38,095 nucleotides of DNA from JBAPRR01 sp049281195. Its GTDB lineage: Bacteria; Actinomycetota; Acidimicrobiia; Acidimicrobiales; CAVXTF01. A program made the position numbers and the translations under genes. The notes beneath the pieces are model-generated. The model did not search any database, was not told where the DNA came from, and saw nothing but the letters and a program-made list of their open reading frames with translations. Where the stretch lies: the NCBI GenBank assembly GCA_049281195.1, contig JBAPRR010000440.1, positions 1 to 38,095 of the forward strand, in the 5' to 3' direction. Within the stretch, counting starts at the first letter, position 1. Each line of letters opens with the position of its first letter. Below, piece after piece: positions 35,383-38,095 of the stretch.

Positions 35383-35406
35383 TGCCACAGTATAGGAACT
35401 GTGGCA
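35383..35406. promoter_or_regulatory. 9-bp inverted repeat between the divergent DUF6788-like and recombinase-like genes
   Basis: TGCCACAGT (35383-35391) and ACTGTGGCA (35398-35406) are exact reverse complements with a 6-bp spacer. The repeat lies 3 bp from one start and overlaps the GTG start (35401) of the other, so a bound protein could block both genes. It could also be a recombination core. Confidence 0.55.
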
Positions 35407-36294
35407 GATGTCCCACCGGCGGTGGCTCTCACGATCGAACGGTTCTCGCCCAAGGCCCTCGATCCCACTTGTGCCCGGTTCTGCAGGCAGGTGACCTTTG
35501 CGGCAGGGCCCACTACCGTGAACCGGGCCAAGGCCTTTTTGTTCGCGGCTTCGCGCATCTCGGCCTACGCGCAACTGCTCGGACTGGCGCTCGATCCGGC
35601 TGTCGTTCTTCACCCCTCTTTGATCGAGCGGTTCTCTCGTGACAGTGACATGTCGCCGGTGACCAGGCGCACGCTCAGGACGAACCTGCGGTCGCTGTCT
35701 GAGCGGGTCTCAACCACCACACCCCGTCCCGCGCCGCTTCCGCGTGAACGGGCCAAGATCCCCTACAGCCCCGAAGAGATCGCCTCCTATCTCTCTTTGG
35801 CAGACGCCCAGCCCACAGCTCTCAGGCGCACAAGGGCCCAGGCATTGATCTGTCTAGGTGCCGGTGCCGGGTTGATCGGAGGGGAGCTGAGGAGGGTGCG
35901 TGGATCCGACGTGTCGGTTCGCTCGGGAGGTGTCGTCGTCTCTGTGGGAGGCAAGCGCGAAAGGAGTGTGCCGGTGCTTTCGGCCTATCACGACCGACTG
36001 CTCGCTTCGGCAGAGACATTCGCGGACTCATACATGGTGTCTGGGGTGAACCCCGACAGCCACAACGTGACGAACCCGATCATCCGGGCGCTGCCAGCGG
36101 TGACCGACCTGCCGCGACTCGAGACCCCGAGGCTGCGCTCCACGTGGCTTGTCAGTGTCTCAGAGGCGATCGGCCTGCGGGCGTTCATGGACGCAGCCGG
36201 CATCTCCTGCTCACAACGCCTCGGTGACCTCGTTAGTTACCTGGACCCACCGACAGAGCCGGACATGGTCGCTTTACTGGGAGCGAGTAGCTGA
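35401..36294 (+). CDS. Degenerate tyrosine recombinase-like protein of a transposable element
   Basis: This roughly 297-aa protein has the layout of a tyrosine recombinase: an N-terminal helical core-binding region, then IPYSPEEIASYLSLA and GAGAGLIGGELRRVRGSDV where a catalytic Arg is usually followed by GE. The later catalytic block is altered: RLRSTWLVSVSEAI stands where HxLRHT is expected, and no RH..Y motif follows. So it probably is not an active recombinase but a helper or regulator. The GTG at 35401 starts inside the palindrome, and TTG 35380 would add 7 residues. It is followed after 20 bp by the transposase pseudogene. Confidence 0.6.
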   Translation: MADVPPAVALTIERFSPKALDPTCARFCRQVTFAAGPTTVNRAKAFLFAASRISAYAQLLGLALDPAVVLHPSLIERFSRDSDMSPVTRRTLRTNLRSLSERVSTTTPRPAPLPRERAKIPYSPEEIASYLSLADAQPTALRRTRAQALICLGAGAGLIGGELRRVRGSDVSVRSGGVVVSVGGKRERSVPVLSAYHDRLLASAETFADSYMVSGVNPDSHNVTNPIIRALPAVTDLPRLETPRLRSTWLVSVSEAIGLRAFMDAAGISCSQRLGDLVSYLDPPTEPDMVALLGASS

Positions 36295-36314
36295 GCCGGA
36301 GGCGCCAACGCCAG

Positions 36315-37847
36315 GTGTTCATGGAGCTGCTCGAGCGCTCCGGGGTTCCAGAGATGCTCGAAAGCTGGATGCCCAAAATCGGAAGACCCCGGGAGCTTTG
36401 TCCGAAAGACATCCTCTTCGGCATGCTCGTCGCGATCGACGAGGACCGCGTCGCGCATCTGAGCGCCGGACACGAGGCGCTTTGCGACTCAGAGACACAC
36501 AAGCGCTTCGGCGTCACCGCGACATACCGCCAGTTCACGAACACCCACCAGGTGATGATCCGGGCGATCGATCCGTCTCCTTGTCCACCGTTCAAAGGTG
36601 TGGGGGAGAACCATCGCCTGGATCACCTCGAAAGCCACCGCTCTGACGTCGATCAACTTCAGGCGGTGCTGCGATTGGAAACCGCGATGGAGCGCTGATC
36701 GACGCGTCTGTGCCCGAGGAGTATAAGTACGCCTCGTCGTCATTGGCGGCCGATTGGACCGACCACGAGACCTGGAGTCGGCCTCGCAATAGAGACGACC
36801 CAGAGCCTGCGAACGACCCAGACGCGAGTTGGGGACACGCCAAAAAAACGCTCCGGGCGCAGTCGACCATCTCTTCTTCGGCTATTACGCCCAAGCGGCA
36901 ACCATGGTCAAAGACGACCGCGGCGAAGATGTCCCCGAGCTCGTGCGTGCCGTGGTGTTCCTGGCTCCGCGCCATGATCCAGCGGCGACCATGGCACAGG
37001 CGCTGGCCCGGCGATCGGGAAATGGACTCGTGTTCAAAGACGTGCTCGCCGATTGCGGGTACTCGAACCGAAACCCCGAGAACTTCGCCCGTCTCATAAG
37101 ACGAGCCGGTGCCGATCTAACGATCGACCTGCACCCAGAAGATCGCGGCCCCAAGGGAACCTACAAAGGAGCAGTGGTGGCAAACGGGAACTTGTTTTGT
37201 CCGTGCACCCCCGGTCCGCTTCTTCAAATTGGGACCACTCAAAAGGGCTTCCGGTGCTTCTGAGGTGCAGATCCATGACGCCCGGTCCGCCGAGCTCGCT
37301 CGCTACAAGCTCGGACGGGTATCGCACGACTCTGAAACTGGTTCCCACCGGGTGATGTGTCCGGCTCTCATGGGCAAGATCCGCTGTCCTCTTCGTCCGA
37401 AGTCGATGTCACTCGACTTCAACCGTCCCGAGGTATTGGAGCCACCTCCTCACCCACCGACGTGCTGCGTTCAGCAGACGATCACAGTCATTGAAGAGGT
37501 CACCGCCAAGACCGCGCAGCGTCACGACTACCCGTCCAAGGCACACCGACTCTCCTATGCACGCCGCACTGCGGCAGAGCGCACCTTCGCGTGGCTACAG
37601 GACTTTGCGACTGTGGGGATGAGAAGAGGCTGGTCCCGGGCTCATGGGTCGAACCAAGAACCACCTCATGTACGTACTCGGCGTCGTCGTGAGAAACGTG
37701 CGCATCGTCGAATCGTTCGAGCGCAACAAGGCCAAAAAGGCACGGCGCGAAGCCACGCGACTCCGAACGAGGTTAAAAGCAAGACGCATACGGCGCAGTG
37801 AGCAAGAACGTGGCTTTGGCGAACCGACACCCGACAAACCCGGATAG
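36315..37847 (+). pseudogene. Transposase broken by several frameshifts
   Basis: Joined from pieces, this region gives a transposase of about 500 aa. The N-terminal piece is 36315-36698 (FMELLERSGVPEMLESWMPK). From about 36690 another frame has ALIDASVPEEYKYASSS, then 36829-37263 reads HLFFGYYAQAATMVKDDRGE and FKDVLADCGYSNR, then 37229-37630 reads AERTFAWLQDF, and 37644-37847 ends in GRTKNHLMYVLGVVVRNVRIVESFERNKAKKARRE. At least four changes of frame are needed, so it is inactive if the sequence is right. A D-x-x-x DAS and a final AERTFAW suit a DDE-type enzyme. The IS family was not identified and no terminal repeats were found. Confidence 0.7.
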
Positions 37848-37851
37848 TGCA

Positions 37852-37866
37852 CACAGCTACCCTGTG
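37852..37866. terminator. Short hairpin after the transposase remnant
   Basis: CACAG-CTACC-CTGTG is a 5-bp stem 5 bp past the last transposase stop. There is no U-run. The rest of 37867-38052 holds no gene I can support. Confidence 0.2.
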
Positions 37867-38052
37867 CCTGCGGGCGCCACCTCCCGTTCAGAGCCTCAAC
37901 CCTGATCGAACGCGCCCTGTCGACGGCGCAGCACGTCCATCGCGCAACGAGCAGCCGCGAAATGACACACCCCGACGGTCAAATGGACATGATCGACACG
38001 TCACGACGACTTCAGTGAACTAGAAGTCCCAGCTAGCGTGAACTTTTTTGCG

Positions 38053-38095
38053 CGCGCTCGGAGGGATTTGAACCCCCAACCTTCTGATCCGTAGT
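38053..38095 (-). tRNA. tRNA-Arg(ACG), 3' portion, cut by the window end
   Basis: Read on the minus strand, the fragment begins inside the anticodon arm: loop CTACGGA with anticodon ACG, stem half TCAGA, variable loop AGGTT, T-arm GGGGG-TTCAAAT-CCCTC, acceptor half CGAGCGC and discriminator G at 38053. CCA is not encoded. The D-arm and 5' acceptor half lie beyond the window. The 3' end faces the mobile-element region, as in tRNA-targeted integration. Confidence 0.88.

Overview
The window is GC-rich and codes densely on both strands with many GTG starts. It carries an AccD/AccA-type acyl-CoA carboxylase pair, TetR-like regulation and several TIGR/DUF families common in high-GC Gram-positives. 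This suggests an Actinomycetota genome (a soil, sediment or marine lineage is possible), but no taxonomic marker is present, so this is inference.

Region 1 (about 126-13599) is catabolic. Two plus-strand genes encode a biotin-dependent acyl-CoA carboxylase of the methylcrotonyl-CoA type. Opposite them is a long minus-strand series, read from right to left: tandem TetR-like regulator, TauD/TfdA dioxygenase, amidohydrolase, MmgE/PrpD protein, SDR dehydrogenase, FAD-dependent dehydrogenase, Old Yellow Enzyme/dienoyl-CoA reductase-like flavoenzyme and SnoaL-like protein. Abutting or 1-nt-overlapping starts and stops show that much of this is one operon. The substrate cannot be named. A shared GTCAGTAA motif lies before the regulator gene and before the dioxygenase gene.

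Region 2 (13682-20613) contains a likely organophosphonate cluster: a phosphonate monoester hydrolase-like sulfatase-fold enzyme, a PhnZ/TmpB-like HD-domain oxygenase and a PhnY/TmpA-like 2-oxoglutarate dioxygenase in one minus-strand operon. A divergent class-III aminotransferase, a saccharopine dehydrogenase-like gene and a sulfotransferase-like gene follow. A strong nested inverted repeat follows the dioxygenase gene.

Region 3 (20618-28649) holds a DUF1214 protein, a DUF429-like protein, a TIR-domain membrane protein with a duplicated Cys-pair ectodomain, a two-gene HpaI-type aldolase/2-hydroxyacid dehydrogenase operon and a short UvrA-like ABC ATPase.

Region 4 (28650-38095) is a mobile-element graveyard: a 17-copy GAG repeat, an ArdC/ImmA-like metallopeptidase, a 5'-truncated tyrosine recombinase with an excisionase-like gene, a tandem beta-solenoid (bactofilin-like) gene, a Fic gene behind a 16-bp perfect inverted repeat, a frameshifted tyrosine recombinase, a DUF6788-like/recombinase-like divergent pair sharing a palindrome, and a multiply frameshifted transposase. 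The window ends inside a tRNA-Arg(ACG) gene, a plausible integration target.
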